Below are positions 24,280-35,270 of a stretch of DNA of 64,000 nt, one piece after another. This DNA comes from Ligustrum vulgare. Lineage: Eukaryota; Streptophyta; Magnoliopsida; Lamiales; Oleaceae. Position 1 is the stretch's first letter; the number at the start of each line of letters is the position of its first letter. The translations under genes and the position numbers were made by a program. The stretch spans positions 5,518,014 through 5,582,013 of the forward strand of contig OY743169.1 of NCBI GenBank assembly GCA_963555705.1, given 5' to 3'. The notes under the pieces were generated by a model that saw nothing but the letters and a program-made list of their open reading frames with translations, was not told the origin of the DNA and did not search any database.

Positions 24280-24935
24280 TACAAAATATCTGCCTCGTTA
24301 AAACCTTGTTTGATAAAATCCAATGGAACAAAAATATCAAACGAAGGAAAAAGAGTACAGTTGTTCTTGGAGTATTAAGATGAATGCTGCCTCGTTAAAA
24401 CCTCGCCAGTAAAACCCAATGGGACAAAACCTTGGCTAAGGAAAAAGAGTACAACTACTCCCCCTTAGTGTTGATCTTTGTAAATCATCGAGTTGATGTA
24501 TCCCAATCTTGTGAGCTGGTTTATTGAATGTAGATGTTGATAGTACTTTTGTAGATAAATCGGCTTCATTGTCACTTGAGTGAATTTGTTGAAAATTCTG
24601 GAGTCTTTTGATACTGCCTCGTTAAAACCTTGTCAGAAAAATTCAGTGGGAAAAAACCTGAACGAAGGAAAAAGAGTACAGCTACTCCCTCTGATTCAAT
24701 ATGTATTGAATCATCCATATAGTTACTCCCCCTGATTCATCATCCATATAGTAACTCCCCCTGATTCAATCTCTATTGAATCATTTATATCTTGATCTCT
24801 TCAGGAGTTTCGTATAAGAGAGTATATCAATAGATATTGATGACAACTACCTCATTAAAAACCTTGCCAGGAAAACCCTGTGGGACAAAACCTCGGCTAA
24901 GGAAAAAAGAGTGTAGCGTATATTAGCTCTCCCTC
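24280..24935 (-). repeat. Four copies of a 3' non-coding motif near the polypurine tract
   Basis: The unit CTGCCTCGTTAAAACCTTG..CCAATGGGACAAAACCT..AAGGAAAAAGAGTACA recurs at about 24288-24360, 24388-24455, 24614-24680 and 24848-24915. Some copies are followed by CTCCCCCT or CTCCCTCTG, which resemble extra polypurine tracts on the minus strand. Confidence 0.8.
24440..24600 (-). pseudogene. Copia RNase H C-terminal remnant
   Basis: On the minus strand, reading from 24600, the frame gives QQIHSSDNEADLSTK..STSTFNKPAHKIGIHQL. This corresponds to the terminal SSDNLADLFTKALP..F..LVHKIGM pattern of plant Copia (Tnt1-type) polyproteins. Upstream RT and integrase are not recognisable, and no start codon is available. 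The remnant fixes the element as Copia and its orientation as minus. Confidence 0.75.
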
Positions 24936-25163
24936 ATGGGAACATTACAGTTATATTGATACTGCACATAATTATTTCAACTGTAAATCGGTACAATATC
25001 GAATGTGTTTACCAAGCATTTATAAATAACACATATCTGATATCTGATATTATTATTTTTTTGAATATATTCAATATTTCCAATCATTTGAACATGCTGC
25101 ATCGAGCCATATTCTATAATCAATATTATCAATGCATTTAATGCAGTTCTAAAATTTGGAAGT

Positions 25164-25240
25164 GACTTATTCACTTCACTGAACAATTAACTTATTCACT
25201 TCACTGAACAATTAACTTATTCACTTCAGGTGAATAATTA
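25164..25240. repeat. 25-bp tandem repeat, about three copies
   Basis: The unit ACTTATTCACTTCACTGAACAATTA is present two full times, with a third diverging copy. It lies inside the Copia derivative. Confidence 0.85.
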
Positions 25241-25399
25241 ACCATGAATTTGAATTTGAAAATCAATTGCCACGATTTTTATTCACAGTAATGGTACATC
25301 TCAATTTCAACACTTTGTCATATAGAGTCATTTGTACCATTCTTCATGTAATTTAATTTCATACTATCTATCACATTCCATTGGAAATTGAATCTATTC

Positions 25400-28300
25400 A
25401 AGGCATATGATATATTTAGATCACAAAGTATCTTTATACTTTGATCAAACAAGTTTCTTAAAAACTTGAATTATATATTTCAAATATATTTAATCCTTCA
25501 AGGATTATACTGTATGCTTCAAGCATCGTATTGCAATTATCAAATTGCTACCACCAAATTTAAGTCGTGAAACATTAGATAGATAACAATTCCTATATTT
25601 CAAATGGATTTTCTCTAATTATTTCATCGCAATCCCAAAGTACCGAGGTATTGATTACCCTTTTTAATCTCACTCATTGGTACTTCAAAGAATACTCCCA
25701 ACGTACCGAGTTGATGATCATACATTTTGATATCACTCATTGGTACACAAAGAGCGCAAGCTAGTAATCAGAGTAAATCATTTTTCATTATATACATTTC
25801 TAATAATCATATATTTATAGGCACTTATTATGCATTTTCAGGCAAATAAAATATTGTATCTATGCCAGATCTTTCAAACATTCGCTGCGCAACAAGTCGT
25901 GTATTACGACTATACCTATAGGTATTTTACTGGCTTTACACTTCTATGCGTTTGGACTTCAGGTCCCAAAACTTCAGGTTTTGTAATAAGTTTAATTTAG
26001 CCTGAATGCATACTTTTGCCAACTATTTTTATATCGATTTTCTTCTACATATTTTCTTTTATTATCCTCGCTATCATTCAAATTATGATGCCGCTAGCTT
26101 CGCAATTTGCTTTTGCATAAGTGCTTTAAAAAGTGTGTCGACACAATTATCATCTCAATTTGATTTCTTTCCCCCCACAAGACATAACTATAGAGATCTC
26201 AATTTTCAATATTTCAAATACTTGAACCTCTTCTGGAGATTTACAATTAATTATGTCAATAAATACTCTCTCACGAGTATATGCCTCCTCAATAAGACCA
26301 TTATAATCATTTGCTCTATTTTTAATTGTTTGGGGATCTTTATTTGAATCAAATATCGCTACGCTTCAGGTGTGCTACATATCAATATAAGATAGAGCAT
26401 GAGATTTTATTAATCTCTTATGCATCTAATAATTATGTTATCTTTGAACGCTTCGTTCATATTTTCAATCGAACTTCTGGTTCGTATTATTAATCGCGAG
26501 GATATATATAACATAATATGATGCATTTGTTTGATTTTGAGCTATTCCCCCCTAATGTTGAGAAAATTGTCCAATCAAGTTGACAATAACTTTTTTTTTT
26601 CGACGTTGTAAAATATCACCCATTTGGGATATATGTTCAAACAACGCATTTTTCTCAACATTCTTTATTTCCCATATCAGTGCATTGTGGTGGATCAATT
26701 GCACTATTAAAAAAAATTATATGGAAAAATTAGGCTCTAACCATAAGCCAATTATAATAGGGAGAACTATGATATTGGCATGATGCGTAATAGAATTCCC
26801 TAAACAAAAAGGGAAGTATTTTGTTCTCAATTAAATTAATTGGAGGCGTTTAACAAACAAAAATGTTAAACTATTTATCGACATCCCAACTAACACTTCT
26901 TAAAATGTTGAGATTCGTGTCCACTAGCATTATCAAGACACGTTCTTGATTATATAATCTGAAAATTATGCTCATAATTCATAATTTGAGCAATAATTTC
27001 GCAAACTTCAGGTTGCGAACACCATGCAATCATCTAGTACATGTATCAAATCTATTAGATACAAATAATATTTAGATGATCAACGTGGTGGATGATAGTG
27101 GCCCATTTATCACCCTAATTATTTTTCAGAAATATAGGGAATTTAATCTCTATTTTAGCTAGTGACAGTCAAGAAATTTCATGAAAGAGAACAAATATCA
27201 TATATGATTGAATTGAAGAATCTTCTGATTCTTCATTGAGTATCAATTTTAATTCCGCATCATTATTGATCCAGTGATGGTCCAACTGGTCATGCCAAAT
27301 AATAAAATCAAATTGAACTTCTTGTTCAATATAAGATATAATAATATATTATTCAAGTAGTCAAACTAATCAATGTCCTTATGACATAAGTTATATGTTT
27401 TCCTTCAGGGATAAACATGAACTCAAATGAGATATTTTTCGAAACAATGCTACTTCGAAAAGCACGTTTTATTACTCATTCAAAAATCAATATGTCAATA
27501 TTCTTCCGGAATATTGTAATATCAAATTAATAACATATCTCATAATATTGGGCTCTTCGAGAGCAAATTATATTCCAATATTATATTTCATATGAGATAA
27601 AATTATGATTCTTCAGGAATCATCACAACTATATATTAGACTACATCATAATAATCTTCTGAATTATTAATAAATTCGAATTTCTTTGCGAAAAAGAATG
27701 CAGTATTTATCACTTGAGCAATAAAATAATATTCTTCTAGAATATTGAAATGTAGCAATAACGCAATATTCTTCTGGAATATTGATTCGAATCTCATTCA
27801 ATTATAACAATAATTGATATCTATTGTGCAATTTAAGAGCAAAATAAAGAATTATTCTTCTGGAATAATTATATTGCTAAAATTGCAATTCTTCAAAAAT
27901 AATAAGTCAACATTCTTCTGGAATATTGATATTAATTATTCATTCTTCCTTTCAAACCAACAATATTTGTGCTCTACACGAGTGACGTTAAAATATTCTT
28001 CTGAAATATTTATTTAACGTGGGTTGTGTTTATTCGAGAACACCAACACCATATTCGTTTAAAACATATTTTAAATTATGCTTCTTCAAGAGCATTGGAT
28101 CAATATTCTTCTGGAATATTGAAATTGTAATATACTGCTCGTCACAAGCAAGTAATATTCTTCTAGAATACTACTATTTTTGTCCTACTTCGTGAGCAAC
28201 AATATGATACATTATTAAATCAGAATTTATGAATGAACATCTACAAATATTTAATCATCTTAAAGAATATTAATTACCATATAAACATAGTATGAATTTA

Positions 28301-29460
28301 TATATAAAAATGAATTACCAAACATATATCAGGAAAAAGAATCTCCATTTATAGAAGTTAACAAAATTGACTAAATCTTTTATTGGCTAAATCTTTTACC
28401 AATATGTAAAAGATACTAAACATGCACGTGAATTCCATATATAAAAATTAGATATATAACTAATATATAGTAGAATCAAATCTAATAATGTATTTGAGAA
28501 TTCAAAATAACGTAGTGATTTCCAATGACAAAATTGAAAGAGCAAAAAATAATAACAATAATAATTTGCTGGAACAATGTATACTTTAACGAATTTATTC
28601 CGATTCTTCCAAAAGAAATAATAAATCAATATTCTTCTAAAATATTGAAAATCATAATTCATGCTATTCAGGAGCAAATAACATCCTTCTAGGATATTAA
28701 TTATAATGTTGTACTACTTCAGGAGTAACAACAAATTATTTATAATAGACAATTTTACGATTAATATTTTTTCTGAAAAATTAATCGTCCGTTGTGCTAC
28801 TTCAGGAGCGAGAACAAATTATTGTTAAAGATTTTAGATATTTGCTCTTCCGGAGCAATTGAATAATAAATATTTCAAAATTATGCTCTTCAGGAGCAAT
28901 TAATATTCTTTACGAATATTATTATAATAAAAATTGTGCTACTTTAGGAACAACCACAAATTATTCTTCTAGAATAATTATAGTTCTAAAATTTCGATTA
29001 TTCAAGAATAATAAATCAATATTCTTCTGGAATATTGAAAATTTAATTTATGCTCTTCGGGAGCAAATAATATTCTTCTGGAATATTAATTATGATGTTG
29101 TGCTACTTCAGGAGCAACAACGAATAATAATCAATTCTATGATTAATATTCTTCTAGAATATTAATTATTATTACGTTACTTCAATAGCAATAACGAATT
29201 ATTCTTCCGGAATAATTATAGATCTAAAATTGCTATTATTCAAGAATAAAATGTCAATATTCTTCTAGAATATTGAAAATTACAATGTATGCTCTTCAGG
29301 AGCAAATAATATTCATCTGAATTATATGTTGTGTTACTTCAGGAGCAACAACAAATATTTGTAATAGGCAAACACGGATATATGATTAATATTCTTCTGG
29401 AATATTAATATAATGTTGTGCTACTTCAGGAGCAACAACATAATGAATTATCAATATAAA
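25400..29460 (-). repeat. Micro-hairpin array
   Basis: A long series of short inverted repeats with 5-10 bp stems whose sequences differ but whose loops share CTTCTGG, CTTCAGG or close variants (CCAGAAG or CCTGAAG in the element's sense strand). Examples: 27496-27516, 27728-27746, 27764-27784, 27850-27870, 27908-27928, 27991-28011, 29017-29037, 29142-29166 and 29385-29409 with AATATT-type stems. TTGCTC or ATGCTC stems occur near 28850, 28886 and 29290, and GTTGTGCT..AGCAACAAC at 29415-29439. Earlier members have other stems (CAAAGTAT, CAAGTTT, AATCCTT, TTCGCAA). Density is highest from 27480 to 29440. No continuous coding frame crosses it. Confidence 0.85.
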
Positions 29461-29683
29461 GATCAAAATCTGTCGAATTGGTTGGAGAAAATCAGATTCA
29501 GATTCATGAGCCGCAATTGCTAATGAACAACATCGTAATGAATAGATGTGAATTGCAATTGAATAGTAATAAAAAAATTCATATGTCACCAAATTAATTT
29601 CGGTGCATATGATTTTACCATCTAACTAATATTTTGATATATGGGATTTTGAAAAAGAGAATTAGAACTCAATTTGATAGAGA

Positions 29684-29698
29684 CTCGTGCTGATAACG
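29684..29698 (-). other. Putative primer-binding site of the Copia derivative
   Basis: The minus-strand sequence CGTTATCAGCACGA directly follows the 5' LTR. It is not the common iMet complement; the tRNA is not identified here. Confidence 0.5.
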
Positions 29699-29872
29699 TG
29701 TTATAAACTAGAGAGAAAAAGAGAGAAAAGTAGAGACACCAATAAACTTGTGTATTATATTATGAACCAGAGCCCCATATATATAAAGGAAGAAAGGGAT
29801 ATACAAAGTAATTATAACTAGGGTTTTAGAGGTACAACTGTCATTCACTAATATAATATAATATTTACAACA
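29699..29872 (-). repeat. Copia-derivative 5' LTR
   Basis: Partner of 24081-24254, followed by the AAAAC target duplication. Confidence 0.92.
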
Positions 29873-30898
29873 AAAACAACTATATTGCTAGTATTTTAAA
29901 ATATATAAATATATTTAGATTACTTGGAAATATTGAATTATTGACAATACAAGAAGCAGACGTACAGCACGAGCGATTTTACATTGAACTGACTTTTGGT
30001 TTGGTCTATGTATTTCGTGAAAACTTTATTAACGAATTAATAATAAATACAATAAACAGACAACTCAAAAATCAAGATACGAAGTTAAAATAGTAAATGA
30101 AAAGGTTGGTCAGCAAATTATTTTGTTTTGGATTTGATAATCAAATATAGTTGATAAAAAAGATTTTATAATATTGAAAAGTAAATGGAAATTTACATAA
30201 CTTGAAATGATTTCACGGACCGCAAGTTCAATTCCCGAAATTTCTCGCCAATCCTACCTCTCATTCATTCGTCAATAAGCCCGAACAACTGATACACACG
30301 CATGTAAATGATTAGATTGTTAGGGATTTACATGCAATATAGTTATATCATTAAAACACTTCTTTGTACAATAGGACAATTGTCTAACTGTTGTCGACCT
30401 GTCGTGCTGAATGTGGAGATAAGCATTCTTGCTCCTGACATTTTCCCCATTCGAATTCGCTTACGCCTTGTAACGAAAAGTGAGTTTCACATCAACACGC
30501 ATTCCACAATTGCAAGAATGAATGACACCATTCCCTCATGGACGGGTATCCACAAAGTGCTTCATCGCATACTTGCCCGCAATAATTTGTACATACCGCA
30601 TTCAATATCAACATTCGCCATCTGCCCTCATAAGCATTGGTTCGTCGATGGACACCCTCCAAAATGCAGCGCCTCCAACACATGACCACTATTTCTCATG
30701 AGCCATGCAATATAAGCTTTACGAAATACCTTGAAAAGCACTGACAATCGCGCAATGCCTAGCACACCAATATTCTATATAGCTTTCTTCTTCATGTTCT
30801 AAATGCTTGCCTACACGATCGTTGGCCCAATTTTTTTCCTCCACAAGAATTCATGTCATAAGTCTTCCATAAAACCAACAACGCATTTAAACAATCCC

Positions 30899-30910
30899 GC
30901 TCTGATACCA
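30899..30910 (-). other. TRIM copy 1 primer-binding site (tRNA-iMet)
   Basis: TGGTATCAGAGC on the minus strand, next to LTR 2. Confidence 0.9.
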
Positions 30911-31074
30911 GCATTCACAGACCGCATGTTCGACTCATAAGATTTACCCCCTTAAGATAGCCTACTTCTCATTCATTGATCACCAAGCTTGAACAAGTGG
31001 CACACATGCATGCATATGTGTATGATGTTAGAGAAATATCAGCAATATGATCATATTATTAGAGCACTTCTTGG

Positions 31075-31738
31075 CAAAGACGGAGTTAGAGGGGGTAGGG
31101 AGGCGACCGCCCCCCAACATTGTCCGTCGGTTCATTATTCCTAGTTAATTTGTAATGTATTTTTTAGTTTCGCCCCCGCAAAAATTTTGACTCGCCCCCG
31201 CAAAATTTTGAATTTTTTTTTTAATTGATAAATATTGACCCAATAACTTAAACTTTAAAATTCAACAATACAAAAGTCTTAAGATAAGGTTGCGTAATAT
31301 AATGGAAAATGATTTTTTGTCCAGTACCATGCTTGTGTATATAGAGAAGAAGATTGTTGATAATTTCCCATTAGATTCTCTTATTGATGAGTTTGAAATG
31401 ACGAAAACAAGGAGAGACCAATTTCAGATGTCTAAGTCATCTCTACCATATGTTATATAGATAGGTAGTTTAATTTTTGTTTTTTTTTATGTTCATCTAA
31501 CGTTCATGTTTTCAATTTGTATAGCGTTATATACATAGATGGACAAATTGTTTTTATATCGAAAAATTGATTGTCTTTTTGGTCAATAAATCTAACTTGT
31601 CTATTTTGGTGTTCAAAATCGTCGTTTTCAATACTCTTAGTTAAAAAAAAATTCGGGGGCAGACACAGGAGAGGGGCTCGCCACCCTCCACCCCCCGTAT
31701 TTTCGCCCCGCAAGATTTGAATCCTAGCTACGTCCCTG
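31075..31738 (+). mobile_element. hAT deletion derivative nested in a TRIM LTR
   Basis: A 664-bp insertion with a perfect 8-bp duplication CTTCTTGG (31067-31074 and 31739-31746). Terminal inverted repeats are CAAAGACGGAGTTAG on the left and CAGGGACGTAGCTAGG (reverse complement) on the right, matching the usual plant hAT ends. It retains the last part of the transposase. The surrounding TRIM LTR reads through cleanly when the insertion is removed. Confidence 0.9.
31287..31460 (+). pseudogene. hAT transposase C-terminal remnant
   Basis: Starting at 31287, the frame reads RLRNIMENDFLSSTMLVYIE and continues to EFEMTKTRRDQFQ, ending at TAG 31458-31460. The pattern RLRN.M..DFL...MLVYIE..I...F..D.II.EF...K.RR matches the C-terminal dimerisation region of plant hAT transposases. 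Only about 57 residues remain, with no upstream catalytic domain, so this is a relic inside a non-autonomous element. Confidence 0.75.
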
Positions 31739-31823
31739 CTTCTTGGTACAATAAGGCCAATCACCTAATTGTTGTTGACCTACCGTGCTGAATGAGGAGG
31801 ATAAGCATTCTCGTTGTGTGACA

Positions 31824-32165
31824 CATGGGTGCAATGGTCAAATTGTCTTAATTCAATATAAAGTGACTAGGCCACTTGAAAATAGAAAATGAGGGTCGTA
31901 TTGGTTTAATAGAGGGTCACTAAAGCCCTCGATGATCCATCTACATACTCTGAGGCATTAAGAACAGAATATGAAGAAAATAATGACATTGCACATAGCT
32001 CTATAATTGTATACATATCTGATACTATTGATAAAAAAGTTGATTAAAAAACAGTTAGAAATTTGTGTATTGCTTGTGATACAGTGTTTGAGCGAAGATA
32101 CTGCCTAATAAGATATACTTGTTAGAGACAAATATTTTTGTTAAAATGGACACCTGAAAAAATGT
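31824..32165. other. Short unassigned spacer between TRIM copy 1 and the CACTA element
   Basis: No gene, RNA or repeat recognised. Confidence 0.4.
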
Positions 32166-32480
32166 CACTTGTACAGAAAATGGAAAACGAGTCGGTTGTA
32201 AAACGGATTACGCTTCGGTTGTAGCGGTGACGCCTATGACGCAAACGCCGAAAAATCAACTTTAAGCATCAAACTTTAGGCGTCGGTTCTAAGTAAAAAC
32301 CTACGCCAAAAAAAAAAAAAAATCAACTTTAGGCGTCAATTCTAATTACAAATCGACGCCTAAAAAAAAAAAAAAAAAAACCCAACTTTGGGCGTCGGTT
32401 CTAAATTTAGAACCAACGCCCAAAGTTGGTTTTAGGCGTTGATTCTAAATTTAGAACCGACGTCCAAAGTTGGTTTTTTT
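32166..32480. repeat. CACTA left terminal and subterminal repeats
   Basis: Terminal CACTTGTACAG, followed by several copies of TTTAGGCGTCGGTTCTAA and its inverse TTAGAACCGACGCC, with A-tracts between. Related copies lie at 58610-58640 at the other end. Confidence 0.85.
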
Positions 32481-32721
32481 TTTTAATGACCTGCAATGAC
32501 CCAGGCCACTGCAAGTCGTGGCCTGCAGTGACCTGGACGTGGCCTGCAGTGACCCGGACCACTGCACGTCATGGCCTGCAGTGACCTGGACGTGGCCTGC
32601 GGTAACCAGGCCACTGCACGTCATAGCCTGCAGTCACCAGGACGTGGCCTGCGGTGACCCAGGTCACTGCACGTCGTGACCTGCAGTCACCTGGGCGTGG
32701 CATGCAATGACCCATGCCACT

Positions 32722-33675
32722 TTTCACGGATCGCAGGTTTAACTCCCGAGGTTTCTCACCTCTAGGTAGCTTACCTCCCATTCATTGGCTGGCAAGGCAG
32801 AACAACTGTCACACACGCACGCTAATGGGTAGGATGTAAGAGAAATACCTGTAATATGATCATATCATTAGAGCACTTCATGGTAAAATAGGCCAACCGC
32901 CTAGCTGTTTCCGACTTACCGAACCGAATGGGGAGATAAGCATTTTCACTTCATGACATTCTCCCCCATTCGAATCCGCTTACGTCCTCGTAGCGGGAAG
33001 CGAGCTTCGCATCAACACGCACTCCTCAATTGCAGAATTAAACGGCACCACCCCCTCATGGACGAGCATTCACACGGTGGTACTCCACACTTGCCCGCTG
33101 TAACTTGTACATACCGCCTCCGACACCAACCTTCACCATATGCCCCCATAAGCAGTAGTTCTTCGGTGGACGGCCTCCAATCGCAGCGCCTCCAGCACAT
33201 GTCGAAGTACATACCCACTACATTCTCGTAGGCCCTGCAAAATGCGCTCCTCAAAACTCCTTCAAAAGTAATCGCACAACGCTGCCCAGCACACCCATCT
33301 TCCCCATAACTTCCTTCTTCGTGTTCCGCACACTTGCCGACACGATCCGTGGCCCAAAATCTTTTCTCCGCGAGAATTCATGTCATTGATCTCCACAAGA
33401 CCAACAACGCATTCAAGCGGTCCCGCTCTGATACCAACTTTCACGGATCGCAGGTTTAACTCCCGAGGTTTCTCGCCTCTAGGTAGCTTACCTCTCATTC
33501 ATTGGCCGGCAAGGCAGAACAGCTGTCACACACGCACGCTGATGGGTAGGATGTAAGGGAAATACCTACAATATGATCATAACATTAGAGCACTTCGTGG
33601 TAAAATAGGCCAACATCCTAGCTGTTGCCGACTTGCCAAACCGAATGGAGAGATTAACATTTTCACTGTGTGACA
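32722..33675 (-). mobile_element. TRIM element (copy 2)
   Basis: Two 237-bp LTRs (32722-32958 and 33439-33675) flank a 480-bp interior. The element is bounded by a perfect 5-bp duplication CCACT (32717-32721 and 33676-33680). The minus-strand primer-binding site TGGTATCAGAGC is at 33425-33436. Total length is 954 bp with no coding capacity, matching the definition of terminal-repeat retrotransposons in miniature. It belongs to the same family as 30211-31823. Confidence 0.93.
33425..33436 (-). other. TRIM copy 2 primer-binding site (tRNA-iMet)
   Basis: TGGTATCAGAGC on the minus strand, two bases from LTR 2. Confidence 0.93.
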
Positions 33676-34023
33676 CCACTGCACGTAGTTTCCTGCAGTC
33701 ACCTGGACGTGTCCTGCAATGACCCGGACTACTGCAAGTCGTGGCCTGCAGTCACCTGGACGTGGCCTGCAATGACCCAGGCCACTACAAGTCGTAACCT
33801 GCAGTCACCTGAACGTGGCCTGCATTGACCCAGGCCACTGCAGGTCCTAGCCTACAATCACCTAGACGTGGCTTGCGCTGACCTGAACATGCCCATCACC
33901 AAATACATATATAATCGACATAAATGTAATAAAATTAAATTAACAACAATTATACTTACAAAATTGTTAATTTAAGATACAAATTAAATACATATGTAAA
34001 TGCAAGTTTGATTACGCATCGAT

Positions 34024-35270
34024 TTACACAAACCTATGAACGAAGTATTTTGCCCATAAGTTTTGAATCTCGATGACTTCCTCCGTTGAATAGTATTCTT
34101 TAAATGCCTACAAACAATCAAAATGAATTATTAGTTATTTTTTCATAAAATATAAAGTCATTATTAAAAAATCTCATTTTCAATGACTTATACATTTTCT
34201 AACGAAGTAAGTTGAAAGTGTTCTGTTACTATCTCATACATATTTCTCATAACGTAGTAGCCACACTCAGACCCTCCAGGTTGCTGAGGACACTGAAATT
34301 TTCACATTGAAAACTAACAATATTAGTAATCAAACTAAATAAAATATAGAAATAATTCAAAGATTTGTAATAAATTTTAAATTTGTGTTTTCATACATTT
34401 ACGTTTTTCCACGTTCTATTGGCTTTCGTCCTCAAGCCTCCAATTGTCCAATACGTTTTGAAAGCCCTAAAATTTTAATAAATTATATCAACAAGCTACA
34501 AAATAATAATAATAATAAGACTCAAATTTCCTACAGAAATCTTGACAGGGTCTCCCCTATAAATTGAACTTATCTAACCTGTAGGGAGACATTGCTATTA
34601 AAAAACTATCAACTTCTCAACAATCACAACATCAATGCATCAATTTCACTACAACTCCATAGTCAATTTCACCAAAACTCCACAATTATTTCATGAAAAG
34701 TTTCCTAACTTACGTGTTCAATATCGACTTGATATCGAAGTCACGCTTAGATGCAGCAGCTGAATCCAAGAAGTACACCGTATTCTTCTCTGGAGAAATA
34801 ACTAGCAACATCCAGTGATTCCTACGTATTATGAACATGTAAATACAACTTTAAATATCATATCATTCAAATTAGGCAAAAAAATGGAGAATATTAATGG
34901 TCTTACTCCTGAAAATACGGTGCTAGAATGAATTTCTTAGTTTTCATTGCCTTCATGGTATTGGCCAAGTAAGTAATAACACCATTTGCATTTGTTCTTA
35001 CTGAAACCGACGCAATGTGTGTCAGAGACATGAATCCAATCGATTCAATATCGTATTCCTGACACAACTCATGGAGGTATCTATAAAATAATAATACCAA
35101 TAAATAGAAATAAAAAAATTATTTAAATTGAAGTTATAATTTTTGATTAGAAGTCTTACAATGAAAACACTTGTAAGATAGATGTATCCAACCATTGCAT
35201 CATAAGCAAGTCGGTGATGTCTCCGACTGTAACGAAAAAATCATCCTCGAACGCACAATTGAACACGGCG
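34024..35270 (-). pseudogene. CACTA TNPA-like gene, 3' half with Ulp1/C48 protease domain
   Basis: Six minus-strand exon-like blocks with GT-AG borders: 35270-35160 (cut at its 5' side), 35080-34907, 34821-34714, 34466-34403, 34292-34194 and 34107-34024, with TAA at 34026-34024. They read in order: ..DITDLLMMQWLDTSILQVF; YLHELCQEYDIESIGFMSL; HWMLLVISPEKNTVYFLD; KTYWTIGGLRTKANRTW; CPQQPGGSECGYYVMRNM; and KEYYSTEEVIEIQNLWAKYF. The HW, the D of FLDS, and Q..SECG match the His-Asp-Gln-Cys arrangement of Ulp1-type cysteine proteases often carried by plant CACTA elements. The upstream part continues at 48867-54124, but the middle exons are missing, removed with the retrotransposon insertions. The protein cannot be made intact. 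Confidence 0.8.
34500..34700 (+). repeat. Tekay-LTR-like fragment inside a CACTA intron
   Basis: Contains TACAGAAATCTTGACAGGGT, then TCTCCCCTATAAATTGAAC and AACCTGTAGGGAGACAT. This is a diverged match to positions about 35895-35955 of the Tekay LTR. A related stretch occurs at 57776-57850. Confidence 0.5.

Larger units (their letters stand above)
24081..29872 (-). mobile_element. Non-autonomous Copia derivative with hairpin-filled interior
   Basis: LTRs of 174 bp at 24081-24254 and 29699-29872 begin TGTTATAAAC and end TTTACAACA (plus-strand reading). They are nearly identical and flanked by a perfect 5-bp duplication AAAAC (24076-24080 and 29873-29877). The polypurine tract AAGGGGGAG lies inside the left LTR. 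CGTTATCAGCACGA lies inside the right LTR at the primer-binding position, so transcription is on the minus strand. Only the end of RNase H is recognisable as coding (about 24440-24600). The 5.4-kb interior consists of repeats near the polypurine tract and an extended array of short inverted repeats. Mobilisation in trans by a related Copia element is inferred. Confidence 0.85.
30211..31823 (-). mobile_element. TRIM element (copy 1), interrupted by a hAT element
   Basis: LTR 1 at 30211-30440 (TTTCACGGACCG to CTGACA) and LTR 2 at about 30913-31823 share order and sequence with the TRIM at 32722-33675. LTR 2 contains a 664-bp hAT insertion. The interior is only about 470 bp, and TGGTATCAGAGC (minus strand) lies at 30899-30910. 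There is no coding capacity; short open frames inside are chance. The flanking bases AATGA and CATGG match at three of five positions, suggesting an old insertion. Confidence 0.8.
32486..33888. repeat. ~53-bp tandem array split by a TRIM
   Basis: About four units at 32486-32721 and about four at 33676-33888. The unit resembles CCTGCAGTCACCTGGACGTGG, then CCTGCAATGACCCAGGCCACTGCA. Each unit is itself two related ~26-bp halves. The TRIM at 32722-33675 sits inside one unit. Confidence 0.85.

Noticed and set aside
30308..30685. 125-codon frame in TRIM copy 1 and related frames in TRIM copy 2 (32953-33254)
   Set aside because: Lies across LTR and non-coding interior; not conserved as a frame between the two copies.
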